64,000 nucleotides of DNA from assembly GCA_035550795.1 (NCBI GenBank), contig DASZOL010000099.1, forward strand, positions 1 through 64,000, read 5' to 3'. This document shows positions 7,865-15,834 of this stretch, in pieces (within the stretch, counting starts at the first letter, position 1; the number at the start of each line of letters is the position of its first letter). The notes below the pieces were generated by a model, which saw only the letters and a program-made list of their open reading frames with translations, was not told the DNA's origin and made no database searches. Source of the DNA: DASRDR01 sp035550795. GTDB taxonomy: Bacteria; Methylomirabilota; Methylomirabilia; Rokubacteriales; DASRDR01. A program made the position numbers and the translations under genes.

Positions 7865-9400
7865 TCAGTTCTTCCAGGTGGCCCGCCAGAGCGCGATGGT
7901 CTCGTCTGACGCAGCCTTGTAGTTGAGCTTGTTCGAGACGGCCATGACCGACGTCTGGGCGTACATGGGAAAGACGAGGTAGTTGTCGGCCACGTACTTC
8001 TGGACCTGTCGGTACGCCTCCATCCGCTTCCCGGCGTTGACGGTGTTACGCCCGATGTCGAGCCACTCGTCGAGCTTCGGATCCCGCACGTACGCGAACG
8101 CCTCCGACGAGTGGAAGCGCGGGTACAGGATCATGTCGGCATCGAACACCGACCAGCTGCCCCAGCTCGCCAGGTAGATGTCCTTCAGCTTGCCGGTGCG
8201 CTCCAGGTTCGAGGACAGCCCGATGTCCTCGATGTGCTGGTGGTTCGTCTGGATCCCGACCTTGTTCAGATACCCCGACACCGCATCGCCGACCTGCCGC
8301 GAGGCAATGATGCTGCCGCTGTACGTCATGAACTCGAGCTTTGTGCCGCTCGCCAGGCCGGCTTCGGCAAGCAGCTGCTTCGACCTCGCGGGGTCGTACG
8401 CCACCGGCTTGATCGAGGCGTCGTAGCCGAACTTCATCGGGTTCACGACCGTCCCCAGCTTCAGCCCGCGGCCCCCGAGCACGTGGGTGATGATGCCGTC
8501 CACATCGATGGCGCGAGAGATCGCCTCGCGGACCTTGATGTTCTGGGTGGGACCGGCGCCGGCGCGCCCGGCCACGTCAAAGTTGAGAAAGATGACGCGG
8601 ATGATCGGCGCCGTCGTGATGTAGGCCTTTCCCGAGCCCTCGATGGCCGGGATCTGATCGGGCGGTACCAGACGGATGAAGTCCACGGTGCCCGCCATCA
8701 TCTCGGCGATCGCGGTCGCGACTTCCGGGATAGGTCGGAACACGAGGGTCTTCACCGCCGGCTGCGGCCCCCAGTAGCTGGGGCTCGCTTCCATCACGAG
8801 GCGCTGCCCGCGAGCCCACTCGACGAACCGGTACGGCCCGGTACCCACGGGATTCTTCGCGATGAAGGCGTCGCCCTTGTCCTTGACGTAGGCGGGTGGC
8901 AGGATGGCCAGGTTCGTCAGGCGCTCGAGAAGCACCGGATTGGGCTTCTCGGTCTTGAGGCGGACCGTCAGGTCGTCGAGGACCTGCACCGCGGTGATCC
9001 CCTTGAAGCGATCGCGGAGGTAGGACTTTTGGGCCGGGTCGAGCACGCGGTCGATGCTGAACTTCACCGCCTGGGCGTTCACGACCTCGCCGTTCTGGAA
9101 CTTGACACCCTTGCGGATCTTGAACTCCCACGTGAGGTCGTCGACCGTCCGCCACGACTCCGCGAGGCCGCCCACGAGCTTCATGCTCTCCGGGTTGCGC
9201 GCGATGAGGTGGTCGAAGACGTGCATGAGCACCATGTAGTCGATGGTGCCGGTCGCCTGGTGCGGATCGAGCGTCTCCCGGTCGGAATCGAGCGCCGCCA
9301 CGAGCTGGCCTCGCGGCTCTGCGAATCCGCCCACCGGAATGCCGAGTGCGATCAGGGTCAGCGCCGCCGCCAACCATCCCGCGAATCCACGTACTCGCAT
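7865..9400 (-). CDS. Peptide/nickel-type ABC transporter substrate-binding protein (SBP family 5)
   Basis: Exported solute-binding protein of 511 residues. It starts with a signal peptide (RGFAGWLAAALTLIALGIPVGGFA), then family-5 hallmarks LDSDRETLDPHQATGTIDY, LAESWRTVDDLTWEFKIRKG and VKFQNGEVV. I placed the start at the ATG with AGGGGGA about 7 bases upstream; another ATG lies 8 codons earlier. It leads the unit with the two permeases and the amidohydrolase, and a TTGACA/TAGGCT promoter sits upstream. The ligand is probably a peptide, opine or similar amide. Confidence 0.92.
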   Translation of the reverse strand: MRVRGFAGWLAAALTLIALGIPVGGFAEPRGQLVAALDSDRETLDPHQATGTIDYMVLMHVFDHLIARNPESMKLVGGLAESWRTVDDLTWEFKIRKGVKFQNGEVVNAQAVKFSIDRVLDPAQKSYLRDRFKGITAVQVLDDLTVRLKTEKPNPVLLERLTNLAILPPAYVKDKGDAFIAKNPVGTGPYRFVEWARGQRLVMEASPSYWGPQPAVKTLVFRPIPEVATAIAEMMAGTVDFIRLVPPDQIPAIEGSGKAYITTAPIIRVIFLNFDVAGRAGAGPTQNIKVREAISRAIDVDGIITHVLGGRGLKLGTVVNPMKFGYDASIKPVAYDPARSKQLLAEAGLASGTKLEFMTYSGSIIASRQVGDAVSGYLNKVGIQTNHQHIEDIGLSSNLERTGKLKDIYLASWGSWSVFDADMILYPRFHSSEAFAYVRDPKLDEWLDIGRNTVNAGKRMEAYRQVQKYVADNYLVFPMYAQTSVMAVSNKLNYKAASDETIALWRATWKN

Positions 9401-9465
9401 AAGCGTCCCCCTGGACGGAGCCATGATCAGGTACGGCCGTACGCTCCTTGCTGAGCGCTGTCGCG

Positions 9466-9495
9466 AGCCTAGCGTCCCGCCGAGGGACGTGTCAA
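9466..9495 (-). promoter_or_regulatory. Sigma70-type promoter of the ABC importer operon
   Basis: On the minus strand a perfect TTGACA (-35, 9495-9490) is followed after 18 bases by TAGGCT (-10, 9471-9466). Transcription would begin near 9459, leaving a leader of about 60 bases before the ATG at 9400. The -35 box lies only about 20 bases beyond the methyltransferase remnant. Confidence 0.6.
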
Positions 9496-9510
9496 GGCGC
9501 CGAGGGCTCT

Positions 9511-9622
9511 GGCTCAGGCCTTGACCGCTCGATAGTCGCGGAGCAGCCCGCTGGAGCGCTCTCGGAGGTCGCACTGCACGAAGCCGACGTCCTCGAGCGC
9601 CGACAGGATGGCTTCCGGCGCG
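9511..9622 (-). repeat. Direct repeat, left copy (3' end of UbiE-like gene)
   Basis: These 112 bases match 10535-10646 in the same orientation with only four substitutions by my count. Both copies encode the last roughly 36 residues of the methyltransferase, ending LLRDYRAVKA and its TGA. The left copy continues with two further matching blocks (9623-9647 with 10701-10725, and 9648-9729 with 10979-11059), separated by deletions. Confidence 0.85.
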
Positions 9623-9750
9623 TTGCCGGTCGCCGTGGCAAAGACGGAAGCATCCCGAGTGCTGGGATCGATGCCGGTGACGGCGCCGGCCGACCCCACC
9701 AGATCGAGCGCGTCGTGGGCGGTCAGGGCCGCACCCCCGCCCACGCCATT
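9514..9750 (-). pseudogene. Shortened second copy of the UbiE-like methyltransferase 3' part
   Basis: The encoded pieces DALDLVGSAGAVTGIDPST, FATATGN and APEAILSALEDVGFVQC line up in order with the intact methyltransferase gene at 10538-11359. Compared with it, about 54 and a net 252 bases are missing, and both losses are multiples of three, so the reading frame stays open and still ends RDYRAVKA. The N-terminal third, including most of the SAM-binding motif, is absent; similarity fades near 9750 where the promoter region of the antitoxin gene begins. It cannot be a working methyltransferase. It is most likely debris of a duplication tied to the arrival of the toxin-antitoxin pair. Confidence 0.8.
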
Positions 9751-9777
9751 GTCGGCGGGGGCGAGGTGGCGTAGGCT
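9749..9777 (+). promoter_or_regulatory. Candidate promoter of the toxin-antitoxin pair (near-leaderless)
   Basis: TTGTCG (9749-9754), a 17-base spacer and TAGGCT (9772-9777) make a plausible sigma70 promoter. The start site would fall around 9784, directly at the antitoxin ATG at 9785, so the mRNA would have almost no leader. No convincing Shine-Dalgarno sequence is present, in agreement. Autorepression by the RHH antitoxin would be expected here. Confidence 0.45.
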
Positions 9778-9784
9778 CATACAC

Positions 9785-10081
9785 ATGCGTCGCACCCAGC
9801 TCCTGCTGCCCCCCGATCTCCACCAGCGCGCCACCGAGGCCGCCCGGACCCGGCGGCTCTCGCTCGGGAGCCTCGTTCGCGAGGCCCTCGCCGACTACCT
9901 TGCGCGTACCCGGACTGCGCAGCCCGCGCCCGAGGCGGTCCAGGGCGTGCTGCTCGGCGAGGCCTTCGACGATCCGGACCCCGATCCGAATCTGTCGGTC
10001 GACGTCGACTACTACCTGTACGGCACCCCCCGTCGGTCCCGGCGGCGACCCCGCCGGCCCCGGGCGAGCCGGCGCCCCTGA
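9785..10081 (+). CDS. Ribbon-helix-helix antitoxin (VapB/CopG-like)
   Basis: A 98-residue protein. The first 40 residues (RRTQLLLPPDLHQRATEAAR then LSLGSLVREALADYLAR) form a ribbon-helix-helix DNA-binding domain. An acidic stretch DDPDPDPNLSVDVDYYLYG follows, the sort of tail that wraps and blocks a PIN toxin, and then a very arginine-rich end. Such antitoxins neutralise the toxin and repress their own operon. The next gene encodes a PIN-domain RNase and overlaps by four bases (CTGA), the usual coupling of the pair. Confidence 0.8.
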   Translation: MRRTQLLLPPDLHQRATEAARTRRLSLGSLVREALADYLARTRTAQPAPEAVQGVLLGEAFDDPDPDPNLSVDVDYYLYGTPRRSRRRPRRPRASRRP

Positions 10082-10494
10082 GCGCGCCCCGGGCCGTCTT
10101 CGTGGATACGGGCGCGTGGGTGGCGCTGCGCTACCGGCGCGATCAGCATCACGCCAGGGCCCGCGCGCTCGTGCAACGACTCGACTCCGAGGGCCTGGGG
10201 CTGGTGACCACCGAATGGGTCCTGGCCGAGGCCGTCACGCTGCTCAAGGCCCGCGGGGCCGTAGAGCATGCGCTCACGCTCGGTGAAGCCGCCCAGGGTG
10301 GCCGACTCGGTCACCTCGCCGAGTCCACCGCCGAACGACGGCGGCGCGCATGGGACCTCTTCGTACGCTACCGCAATCTCCGCGTCGGCTGGGTCGACTG
10401 TGCGAGCTTCGCCATCATGGAGGAACTCGGTCTCCGCCAGTTCTTCGGCTTCGACGATGACTTCGTGCGCGCCGGATTCGTCCCGTACCGGTAG
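10078..10494 (+). CDS. PIN-domain ribonuclease toxin (VapC-like)
   Basis: A PIN-domain protein, in VapC toxins a Mg-dependent RNase that cuts tRNA or rRNA. Acidic catalytic residues appear in VFVDTGAW, TTEWVLAEA, VDCASF and FGFDDDF, matching the four-acid PIN pattern in order. GTG at 10102 is the first conventional start, but it would remove the first beta strand (RAVFV), which the fold needs and which carries into the first active-site Asp. The in-frame CTG at 10078 forms a CTGA overlap with the antitoxin stop and restores it, giving 138 residues. I therefore favour CTG or re-initiation there, with moderate confidence. Confidence 0.78.
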   Translation: MSAPRAVFVDTGAWVALRYRRDQHHARARALVQRLDSEGLGLVTTEWVLAEAVTLLKARGAVEHALTLGEAAQGGRLGHLAESTAERRRRAWDLFVRYRNLRVGWVDCASFAIMEELGLRQFFGFDDDFVRAGFVPYR

Positions 10495-10534
10495 GCGAGC
10501 GTGTGTCGCCGTCGCCGCCGTGCGCCGAGCGCTC

Positions 10535-10646
10535 GGCTCAGGCCTTGACCGCTCGATAGTCGCGGAGCAGCCCGCTGAAGCGCTCCCGCAGGTCGCACTG
10601 CACGAAGCCGACGTCGTCGAGCGCCGACAGGATGGCTTCCGGCGCG
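10535..10646 (-). repeat. Direct repeat, right copy (3' end of intact UbiE-like gene)
   Basis: This is the intact partner of the repeat at 9511-9622, forming the 3' end of the functional methyltransferase gene. The two copies bracket the toxin-antitoxin genes, 1,024 bases apart. Confidence 0.85.
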
Positions 10647-11359
10647 ACGCAGCTCTCCGTCGTGTCCCACCAGTAGCGCATCAAGGTCCGCATGTCCCGG
10701 TTGCCGGTCGCCGCGGCAAAGACGGCACCCAGCACGGTCTTGATGTAGAAGCGCGACACCGACAGGAGGACGGCCGACCGCGGCCGCGAGATCTCCAGCA
10801 GGAGCACGATGCCTCCCGGCTTCAGGACGCGGCGGTACTCGCGGAACGCGGCCCGCAGGTCGGACACGTGCCGGAGGGCATACCCCATGCTGAGGAAATC
10901 GAAGCTGGCGTCGAGGAAGGGCAGCTGCTCCCCGACGCCCTGGACCAGGCGTCGGCACGGGCCCTTCCTCGCTTCGTGAAGCATCCCGGTGCTGGGATCG
11001 ATCCCGGTGACGGAGCCGGCCGACCCCACCAAATCGAGCGCGCCCTGGGCGGTAAGGCCCGGGCCGCAGCCCACGTCCAGCACCGTCATGCCCGGTCCGA
11101 GTCCCGCGTCGCGCAAGGCCTTCCGCCGGTACCAGAGGCCCGAGCCCAGCCCGGTGACCCTGTCGACGGTCCGGTAGCGGTGGGCCGTCCGGTCGAAGAG
11201 GTCGTTCAGGAACCGCTGCCGCGAGCTGCTCGTCTCGTAGTAGTCGTGCAGCGTCGGGTGCGGAGGCGCCTGCAGGGCCGGCGCGTCCCCGTGTGACCCT
11301 TCTCGGGCACGGGCTCCCGCCGGCGGCCTCCGGTGATGCGGGTTCTCTTGAGTGCTCAT
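10538..11359 (-). CDS. UbiE/MenG-like class I SAM methyltransferase
   Basis: A 273-residue SAM-dependent methyltransferase resembling the demethylmenaquinone/ubiquinone C-methyltransferase group. After about 35 low-complexity residues come FDRTAHRYRTVDRVTGLGSG, motif I VLDVGCGPGLTAQG, GIDPSTGMLHEA, and DFLSMGYALRHVSD with the later RRVLKPGG. The spacing of these motifs fits UbiE, which methylates the quinone ring precursor at the membrane. No quinone genes are nearby, so another small-molecule substrate is possible. It is the last gene of the minus-strand methyltransferase/hydrolase run, and its 3' end has been duplicated on the far side of the toxin-antitoxin pair. Confidence 0.82.
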   Translation of the reverse strand: MSTQENPHHRRPPAGARAREGSHGDAPALQAPPHPTLHDYYETSSSRQRFLNDLFDRTAHRYRTVDRVTGLGSGLWYRRKALRDAGLGPGMTVLDVGCGPGLTAQGALDLVGSAGSVTGIDPSTGMLHEARKGPCRRLVQGVGEQLPFLDASFDFLSMGYALRHVSDLRAAFREYRRVLKPGGIVLLLEISRPRSAVLLSVSRFYIKTVLGAVFAAATGNRDMRTLMRYWWDTTESCVAPEAILSALDDVGFVQCDLRERFSGLLRDYRAVKA

Positions 11360-11393
11360 CCGTGTCAGGGACCCTAGGGGCGAGCCAGAGCGC

Positions 11394-11906
11394 CTACGCC
11401 GCCTTCCGCGCCACGAGGCTGTACATGAACGGCACGCTGGGCTTTCCGTCCGGCACCGTCCAGCGCCGTCTGATCGCGCCGTACGAGCTGAAGACGACGT
11501 CCCAGCGCTCGTCGACTCTCGCGGCCGCCGCCAGCCAGTCGTAGACGTCGGCGCGCACGAAGGACGCCGCGACGCCCGACTCGGCCGACAGCCGCCGGGC
11601 GAACCGGATCGCTTCGTCGCCGATGTCGACCCCGAGGAGCTTCGCCGCGCCGAGCCGCCTCATCGAGAGCGTGTCCTGCCCCGAGTTGCACCGGAGGTGG
11701 ACGATGGCCTTGCCGCCGAGGTCGCCGAGCAGCTCGACTTCCTCGGGGTAGAGCTTGCTGCCTCCCTCGCGGTAGAACTTCGCCTGGTCGCCCTTGTGGC
11801 TCTCGTGCGCCCTGGTCGCCGCGTTCCAGGAGAGGCGGTTCCGCTCGGGCGGCGCCCGTCGGGCCGCGGGGGTGCCGGCATCCGCGTCGAATCGCGGCTC
11901 CACCAT
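11394..11906 (-). CDS. Class I SAM methyltransferase with internal deletion
   Basis: The N-terminal part is typical of a methyltransferase group with the signature HLRCNSGQDTLSMRRLGA and GVDIGDEAI. After DVVFSSYGAI the chain passes directly to a tail of the kind SVPFMYSLVARK. Relatives as I recall them have around 90 more residues between these points, including the WLPDL and LRPGGR segments. The protein is therefore only about 170 residues and probably inactive or altered. The start at 11906 is chosen for its weak AGGCGG; an upstream ATG at 11951 would add 15 residues. Confidence 0.65.
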   Translation of the reverse strand: MVEPRFDADAGTPAARRAPPERNRLSWNAATRAHESHKGDQAKFYREGGSKLYPEEVELLGDLGGKAIVHLRCNSGQDTLSMRRLGAAKLLGVDIGDEAIRFARRLSAESGVAASFVRADVYDWLAAAARVDERWDVVFSSYGAIRRRWTVPDGKPSVPFMYSLVARKAA

Positions 11907-11958
11907 GGTACCGCCTATCGTAGCAGGAGCCCGGGGGCGCGCGGCGCGCACCCGCGCC

Positions 11959-12639
11959 CTACCGCGGGCGCAGCACCAGGCAGTACTGGTAGGGCAGGAA
12001 CGTCAGCTCACCGACGAGACGGAAGCCCGCCCGGCGCGCGTCCCGGAGGAAGGTCTCGCGCGCGACGCGGCGCTCTACCGGAGGGCCGACGGGCGTCTCC
12101 CGGTGGTGGAAGTCGACGTTGACGAGCCGGCCGCCGGGCCGGAGCAGCGCGCGGAGCCGCCTCAGGTAGCGGGGCCCAGCCGGGAAGTGATGGTATGTGT
12201 TCACCACGAGCACGAGGTCGCATGACCGCTCGGGCAGCCAGGGGTCGTCGTCCCGCCCCAGCACGGGAGTCACGTTGGCGATCCGCGCGCGGCGGAGCCG
12301 CTCGGCCAGGACGGGCAGCATGCGGGGCTCCGCGTCGACGGCGAAGACACGCCCCCGCGGACCCAGGGCCCGCGCGAGGCGTCGCACGAGGTACCCGGAC
12401 CCCGCACCGATCTCGGCGACGGTCTGGCCGGCGCGAAGGCGGAGCGCCCGGATCAGGCGCGCGGGACGTTGCCACCGCGCGCGGCCGGGATCCTCGAGCC
12501 GGCTCAGCATGAGCTTCAGGTCGCGGGGATTGCCGAGGGCCCCGAACGCGGCGTGCCCGCCGTGGCCGTGGCGCCCGTGCCGCCGCGCCCCGGGGCGTCG
12601 GCGCCCGCGGGACCGCCCGCTCGCCGCCGCCGCCGTCAC
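11959..12639 (-). CDS. Class I SAM-dependent methyltransferase
   Basis: A 226-residue methyltransferase with motif I VAEIGAGSGYLVRRLAR, acidic loop FAVDAEPRM, and RALLRPGGRLVNVDF. It starts at a GTG whose last bases overlap the stop of the beta-lactamase-like gene (GTGA), so it is translationally coupled. The first 45 residues are rich in Gly, Arg and His and look disordered, which may help metal or nucleic acid binding, or mark an imprecise start. The substrate is unknown; the family is used for small molecules and lipids. Confidence 0.82.
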   Translation of the reverse strand: MTAAAASGRSRGRRRPGARRHGRHGHGGHAAFGALGNPRDLKLMLSRLEDPGRARWQRPARLIRALRLRAGQTVAEIGAGSGYLVRRLARALGPRGRVFAVDAEPRMLPVLAERLRRARIANVTPVLGRDDDPWLPERSCDLVLVVNTYHHFPAGPRYLRRLRALLRPGGRLVNVDFHHRETPVGPPVERRVARETFLRDARRAGFRLVGELTFLPYQYCLVLRPR

Positions 12640-14072
12640 GCCTCGACCCTGGGGGCGAGCCGTCCGCCCCAGCGAAGCCACGCGACCCGGCCGTCCACGT
12701 CCCGCCCGAACTCCCCGGCCAGGCCCGCCATCTCCGGCGGCCCGAGCGCGACCACGCGATCAGGGGCATGGAAGGCGAGCCGGATCGGGCCGGGCGGCGG
12801 CGGGGCCCACCGGCCGGGCTCCGGCTCGCGGGCGCGGTGCTGGAGGACCAGCTCGCCCCGCGCCGCGCCGGCCGTGATCTCCTGCAGGGCGAACGGATTG
12901 TCGTAGCGACCCGCGTAGTCCCGCCCGTCCCCGCCGAGGCCCGGGACCGGCGCCGGCGGGACGTCATCCACCCCGATCGTCTCGCGCACGATCGCCCGGG
13001 TGACATCGCGCGCGAGCCACGTCCCGCCCGGGGTCGCGTTGGTCAGGACCACCACCGCGAGGCCGGCCCCCGGCACCAGCGTGAACGCCGTCGCGTAGCC
13101 CGTCGTGAGCCCGCCGTGCGCCACGAAGCGCCGCCCATCGACCTCGCGGAGCATCCACGCGACGCCGACGTGGTCGGCGAAGCAGCCGGCCGGCGCGAGC
13201 GGCACCTGCATCGAGGCCGCCGTCGCCGGCGCCAGGGGCGCCGCGGCACCGGCCGGCACCCCCACCCGGTCTCGCAGGTGGAACCGCGCCCACCCGAGGA
13301 GGTCCTGGACGCTCGAGATGAGACCGCCGATCGGCACGTCCGCCCGGGCGAGCTGCCAGGCGGGCTGCCATCCCGCCCCTCGCAGGACGCGCGGCGGGCT
13401 CTCGCGGGACGCGTGTGGTGCGGCGATCCGGTGGGTGATGGCCTCGTCGGCCGACACGAAGGTCCGATCGAGCTTGAGCGGCCGGAGCACGAGGGCCCGG
13501 AGCGCCGCCCCGTACGGCTGCCCCGTCTTCACCTCCACCAGCCGGCCCGCCACCGAGAACCCCGCGTTGTTGTACGACCAGCCCGCGCCGGGCGGAAAGA
13601 GCTGCGGCACCTCGGCCAGCCGCTCGACCAGGCGCGCGAGCGCGTCCTCCCCTTCCCCGAGGCCCGGAGGGCGCACGAGGAACCAGTCCCCGGCGAACCC
13701 GGCCGTGTGCGTGAGGAGGTGCCGGACCGTGATCCGTTCCGCGACGCCGCGCGCGCCGAGGCTGAACGCCGGGAGGTGGCGGACGACCGGGTCGTCCAGG
13801 GACAGCTGCCGGCGCTCGACGAGCGCCATGACCGCCGTCGCGGTGAACGTCTTGCTCACGGAGCCGATCTGGAAGAGTGTCTCCCCGTGGACCGGCAGCG
13901 GATGCTCGACGCTGGTCACGCCGTAGCCGGCGGCGACCTCGTCCGGGCCGATCCGGACGCCGACCGCCACGCCGGGCACGCCGGCCCGCGCCATGGCGGC
14001 CGGCACGAGGGCGTCCAGCCGGGACCGGAGCGCGCCTGTCCCGCCCGGGCCGACGCGCGCCGGGGCGCTCAT
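12636..14072 (-). CDS. Serine beta-lactamase-like hydrolase (class C/EstB type)
   Basis: A 478-residue penicillin-binding-protein-fold hydrolase. The catalytic motifs are all present: Ser71-V-S-Lys74 in FQIGSVSKTFTA, YNN in GWSYNNAGFSVAG, and HGG in FVAHGGLTTGY. A C-terminal domain of about 120 residues (DYAGRYDNPF onward) is the lipocalin-like module often found in these esterases. No signal peptide is evident, favouring a cytosolic esterase or D-aminopeptidase over a drug-resistance enzyme. It is coupled to its neighbours by ATGA and GTGA overlaps. Confidence 0.88.
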   Translation of the reverse strand: MSAPARVGPGGTGALRSRLDALVPAAMARAGVPGVAVGVRIGPDEVAAGYGVTSVEHPLPVHGETLFQIGSVSKTFTATAVMALVERRQLSLDDPVVRHLPAFSLGARGVAERITVRHLLTHTAGFAGDWFLVRPPGLGEGEDALARLVERLAEVPQLFPPGAGWSYNNAGFSVAGRLVEVKTGQPYGAALRALVLRPLKLDRTFVSADEAITHRIAAPHASRESPPRVLRGAGWQPAWQLARADVPIGGLISSVQDLLGWARFHLRDRVGVPAGAAAPLAPATAASMQVPLAPAGCFADHVGVAWMLREVDGRRFVAHGGLTTGYATAFTLVPGAGLAVVVLTNATPGGTWLARDVTRAIVRETIGVDDVPPAPVPGLGGDGRDYAGRYDNPFALQEITAGAARGELVLQHRAREPEPGRWAPPPPGPIRLAFHAPDRVVALGPPEMAGLAGEFGRDVDGRVAWLRWGGRLAPRVEA

Positions 14073-14854
14073 GCCGCGCCGACGGACGAGAGGCGAACCT
14101 CGCGCCGGACGCCGCGCAGGTCCATCTCGTACGCCAGCCCGGCGATCGGCGGATGGGACAGGAACCAGTGCACGCCGTGGATCGCCGCGGGCCCCATCGC
14201 CGCGAGGACCTCCGTCGCCAGGAAGCTCTCCAGCGGGTGCGCCGTGTAGATGCCGACGCTGGTCACGTCCGCCCACGCGGCGCCGAGCCCGTCAAGGCGC
14301 GCCTGCATCACGCCCATCACGTGCGCGGCCTTCTCGCGCATCGCCTCGGGCGAGGTCTCGTCGGGCCGGACGACGCTGGCCCGCGAGGCCGGGCCCGGCC
14401 TGAGCTCGCCGGAGCCCGCCGCCACGAACGTCGGCCGCCCGGGGGCGGCCGCCGCGACGGTGTGGCTGAACGCGTACAGCGAGGGCTCCGCCGGCGGCCC
14501 CACCACGGGCGCCACGTTCGTCCGCGCCACCGGGTTCCGCCCGTCCACCAGGAGCCCCCACTCGCCCAGCAGCGCGCGGTAGCCTCGGTTGAAATCGGCG
14601 AAGCCGGCGAAGGTCAGAGGGGTCGGGATGCGCAGCTCCACCGCGCAGAGGGCCGTCCGCGGCCGACCGAGCGTCCCGAGGTGCCGCTCGATCGCCACGA
14701 ACCCTTGGCGCCACGGCACCGCCGTCTGGAGGGTGACGTGCACCACTTCCCACCCCGGCGCGGCCACCACGCCGGACGAGTACGGCTCACCGCCAGGGAG
14801 GAATCGGTAGCTCGGGTCGGGGCCGGGCAAGAGCGCGATCGAGGCGGCGACCAT
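14069..14854 (-). CDS. RidA/YjgF-like protein (tentative)
   Basis: A 261-residue protein I can only place tentatively. The second half, with REKAAHVMGVMQARLDGLGA, WADVTSVGIYTAHP and a final YEMDLRG, resembles the RidA (YjgF) fold, whose members deaminate reactive enamine/imine intermediates. The first half (WEVVHVTLQTAVPWRQGF, AVELRIPTPLTFAGFADFN) could be a degenerate first repeat. It lies one base after the SDR gene and overlaps the beta-lactamase-like gene by four bases, so the three probably serve one degradation route. Confidence 0.55.
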   Translation of the reverse strand: MVAASIALLPGPDPSYRFLPGGEPYSSGVVAAPGWEVVHVTLQTAVPWRQGFVAIERHLGTLGRPRTALCAVELRIPTPLTFAGFADFNRGYRALLGEWGLLVDGRNPVARTNVAPVVGPPAEPSLYAFSHTVAAAAPGRPTFVAAGSGELRPGPASRASVVRPDETSPEAMREKAAHVMGVMQARLDGLGAAWADVTSVGIYTAHPLESFLATEVLAAMGPAAIHGVHWFLSHPPIAGLAYEMDLRGVRREVRLSSVGAA

Positions 14855-14855
14855 C

Positions 14856-15701
14856 TCAGCCCTCCACCTGGAGGCCGAACGCCTGCCGGAGCTGACGAAG
14901 GCCGTCCTGCTGGGGCGTCCACAGTCGCCCGCTGATCTGGCCGCCGTCCACGACGATGTCCTGGCCGGTCACGAACGAGGACTCGTCGCTCGCGAGGAAG
15001 ACGGCCATGTGGGCGATGTCGTCGACCGAGCCCGCCCGCGGGATCGGCTGCTGCGCCGCGAAGCGCTCCGTGAGCGCCGGGGCGGCGTCATCTGCCCGGT
15101 CGTGGGGAAGGCCGAGCGCCTTCAGCAGGATCCCGGTGACGATCGCCCCGGGTGAGATGCAGTTCACGCGGACGTTGTGCTCGCCGAGCTCCATCGCCAC
15201 GCACCGGGAGAGCTGGACGACCGCGGCCTTGGCAGCGCTGTAGATCATCGAGGACGAGTAGCCGGCCCGGCTGGCGGCCACGCTGGCGTTGTTGATGATG
15301 CTGCCCGAGCGCTGCCGCGTCATGATCGGCGCGGCGTGCTTCATGCCGAGCAGCACGCCGCCGAAGTTCACCGCCATCGACCGCTCAGCCGCGTCGAGCG
15401 GGATCGACTCGATGCCGCCCCGCGGGCCGGGGCCCCCGGCGTTGTTGAAGAGGCAGTCAAGGCGGCCGTGGCGATCGACTGCGGCGCCGACCAGGCGCCG
15501 GACGTCGTCCTCGCGCGCGACGTCGGTGCGAACGAACCGGGCGCGAGGGCCGAGGGCGCGAGCGGCCGCCTCACCCTCCGACTCCCGGCGGCCCGCGAGG
15601 ATCACGGTGGCGCCCTCCTCGACGAACCGCTCCGCCGTTCGCTTGCCCATGCCGCTCGTCGCGCCGGTGACGATCGCGACCTTGCCCTCGAGCCTGCCCA
15701 T
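14856..15701 (-). CDS. Short-chain dehydrogenase/reductase
   Basis: NAD(P)-dependent SDR of 281 residues from the chosen ATG. It has the cofactor loop VTGATSGMGKR, NNAG, the catalytic Ser in SIINNASVAAS, and YSAAK (Tyr-x3-Lys). SPGAIVTGI and FVTGQDIVVDGG are the usual C-terminal landmarks. AAGGAG stands 7 bases before the ATG at 15701, which is why that codon was preferred to an ATG seven codons upstream. First gene of a tightly linked minus-strand run; the substrate is unknown. Confidence 0.9.
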   Translation of the reverse strand: MGRLEGKVAIVTGATSGMGKRTAERFVEEGATVILAGRRESEGEAAARALGPRARFVRTDVAREDDVRRLVGAAVDRHGRLDCLFNNAGGPGPRGGIESIPLDAAERSMAVNFGGVLLGMKHAAPIMTRQRSGSIINNASVAASRAGYSSSMIYSAAKAAVVQLSRCVAMELGEHNVRVNCISPGAIVTGILLKALGLPHDRADDAAPALTERFAAQQPIPRAGSVDDIAHMAVFLASDESSFVTGQDIVVDGGQISGRLWTPQQDGLRQLRQAFGLQVEG

Positions 15702-15834
15702 GCGTCTCTCCTTAACGCTCATCGGCGGTCCGGTGGTTCCGTCAGTGCGTGCCCGGCACGGGGCACATCATACCCTCGCGCGGCCTTCCCGACGCGGCGG
15801 GCGATCGCGTATCATGCGCCGCGTGGCGTCCTCG

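Noticed and set aside
9511..10646. The repeat pair around the toxin-antitoxin genes as attachment sites of an integrated element
   Set aside because: There is no integrase or tRNA, the repeats are diverged coding sequence rather than a short core, and the left copy has internal deletions. Duplication is a simpler reading.
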